From contig JAJAZF010000186.1 of the NCBI GenBank assembly GCA_026785875.1, positions 1 through 7,146 on the forward strand: a stretch of DNA of 7,146 nt, given 5' to 3'. Position 1 is the stretch's first letter; the number at the start of each line of letters is the position of its first letter. Below the pieces are notes generated by a model. The model saw only the letters and a list, made by a program, of their open reading frames with translations, ran no database searches and was not told the origin of the DNA. A program made the position numbers and the translations under genes. Of this stretch, positions 6,289 to 7,146 are shown in pieces. The stretch comes from Chamaesiphon sp. (GTDB taxonomy: Bacteria; Cyanobacteriota; Cyanobacteriia; Cyanobacteriales; Chamaesiphonaceae).

Positions 6289-7146
6289 TTGAACTTCACC
6301 ACCCCACTCACTATCGGCTCTCTCCAGCTCCACAGCCGCGTTTTTCAGTCGCCCTTGTCTGGGGTTACAGATCTAGTTTTTCGTCGCTTGGTGCGGCGAT
6401 ATGCCCCCGATTCAATGATGTATACCGAGATGGTGCAAGCGTCAAGTTTGAGACATCTCAAAGAAATCCCGCGCATCATGGAAATCGATGCCAACGAGCG
6501 TCCGATTAGTATTCAGTTATTTGATTGTCGTCCTGATTTCCTGGGCGAAGCAGCTCAAATCGCTGTTGGGCAAGGCGCACAAACGATCGATATTAACATG
6601 GGTTGTCCGGTCAATAAAATTACCAAGAATGGCGGCGGATCATCATTACTTCGCGATCCTGATACCGCAGTCGCGATCGTCAAAGCCGTAGTAAATGCTG
6701 TTAATATTCCGGTAACTGTCAAAACGCGAATTGGTTGGAATGATGATGAAATTAATATCTTAGAATTTGCCCAGCGGATGCAGGATGCTGGCGCACAGAT
6801 GATGACGATTCACGCCCGTACTCGCGCTCAAGGCTACAGCGGTACGGCTAATTGGGACTGGATTCGGCGGGTGAAAGAGGTGCTATCGATTCCAACTATC
6901 GCCAATGGGGATATTTTTTCAGTCGAATCTGCTATCGCTTGTCTCAAGCAAACTGGAGCCGATGGCGTAATGTGTTCTCGCGGTACGCTCGGCTACCCGT
7001 TTCTCGTCGGTGAAATCGACCATTTTCTCAAAACAGGCGAATTATTACCACCACCAAGTTCGATCGCTAGATTAGAATGTGCCAAAGAACATCTCCAAAA
7101 CTTGTACCTCTACAAAGGCGAACGGGGTATCCTCCAAGCCCGAAAG
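6289..7146 (+). CDS. dusB: tRNA-dihydrouridine synthase DusB, 3' truncated
   Basis: The frame is open from 6265 to the window edge; 286 codons from TTG 6289 are seen and perhaps 50-60 C-terminal residues are missing. DusB enzymes use FMN and NADPH to reduce uridines in the tRNA D-loop. Visible signatures of the FMN TIM barrel: QSPLSGVTD (20-28), MYTEMV (44-49), QLFDCRPDF (76-84), DINMGCPVNKITKNGGGSSLL with catalytic Cys106, VKTRIGW (Lys145), TIHARTRAQGYSG (His175, Arg177), ANGDIFS (205-211) and MCSRGTLGYPFL (phosphate binding, Arg231-Gly232). The match to cyanobacterial DusB is close throughout. Start: a TAA at 6262-6264 closes the frame upstream and no ATG or GTG precedes the conserved SPLSGVTD motif, so TTG 6289 is the best start; the first ATG (6415) would remove the FMN site. 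No Shine-Dalgarno is seen. Confidence 0.93.
   Translation, partial: MNFTTPLTIGSLQLHSRVFQSPLSGVTDLVFRRLVRRYAPDSMMYTEMVQASSLRHLKEIPRIMEIDANERPISIQLFDCRPDFLGEAAQIAVGQGAQTIDINMGCPVNKITKNGGGSSLLRDPDTAVAIVKAVVNAVNIPVTVKTRIGWNDDEINILEFAQRMQDAGAQMMTIHARTRAQGYSGTANWDWIRRVKEVLSIPTIANGDIFSVESAIACLKQTGADGVMCSRGTLGYPFLVGEIDHFLKTGELLPPPSSIARLECAKEHLQNLYLYKGERGILQARK

Noticed and set aside
6488..6691. A 67-codon plus-strand reading frame
   Set aside because: It lies wholly inside dusB in another frame, while the dusB frame carries the conserved Cys106 and FMN motifs through the same bases.

Overview
The window reads as a cyanobacterial chromosome fragment. Evidence: at least five perfect HIP1 octamers (GCGATCGC) in 7.1 kb plus many near-HIP1 GATCG sites; short tandem heptamer arrays in the intergenic gaps; and a gene set typical of cyanobacteria (HhoA-type Deg protease, a CHASE2-Ser/Thr kinase, an NrtA/CmpA-like binding protein, and a DusB closely resembling cyanobacterial versions). 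I cannot name the genus from the sequence alone.

Layout, left to right. (1) On +, the 3' end of a J-domain protein with a C-terminal membrane helix, cut by the window edge (1-312). (2) On +, a complete periplasmic/membrane-anchored HhoA-type serine protease (409-1599). (3) A convergent gap (1600-1797) holding a CAGTTGA heptamer array interrupted by a 20-nt element, followed by a strong GC hairpin that may end transcription from both sides. (4) On -, three collinear genes. In order of transcription these are an orphan NrtA/CmpA-family Tat lipoprotein (6126-4723), a small glutathione S-transferase (4651-4106) and a CHASE2-transmembrane-Ser/Thr kinase (4086-1798). The gaps are 71 and 19 nt, so at least the GST and kinase may share a transcript. 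(5) A divergent 162-nt gap (6127-6288) with a TTTAGGC heptamer array and a CAGTCCCC tandem pair. (6) On +, tRNA-dihydrouridine synthase DusB, apparently starting at TTG 6289 and running off the right edge.

Functionally the window is mostly envelope and stress biology: a membrane-bound co-chaperone, an envelope protease, a membrane receptor kinase and a GST. An unrelated tRNA-modification gene sits at the right end. The most unusual item is the binding protein. It keeps the whole NrtA/CmpA framework, but carries a charged insertion with six consecutive arginines, has changed several positions that line the nitrate site in NrtA, and has no permease or ATPase gene nearby. I see no CRISPR array, tRNA, rRNA, transposase or phage gene, and no clear sign of a wholly new multi-gene system.
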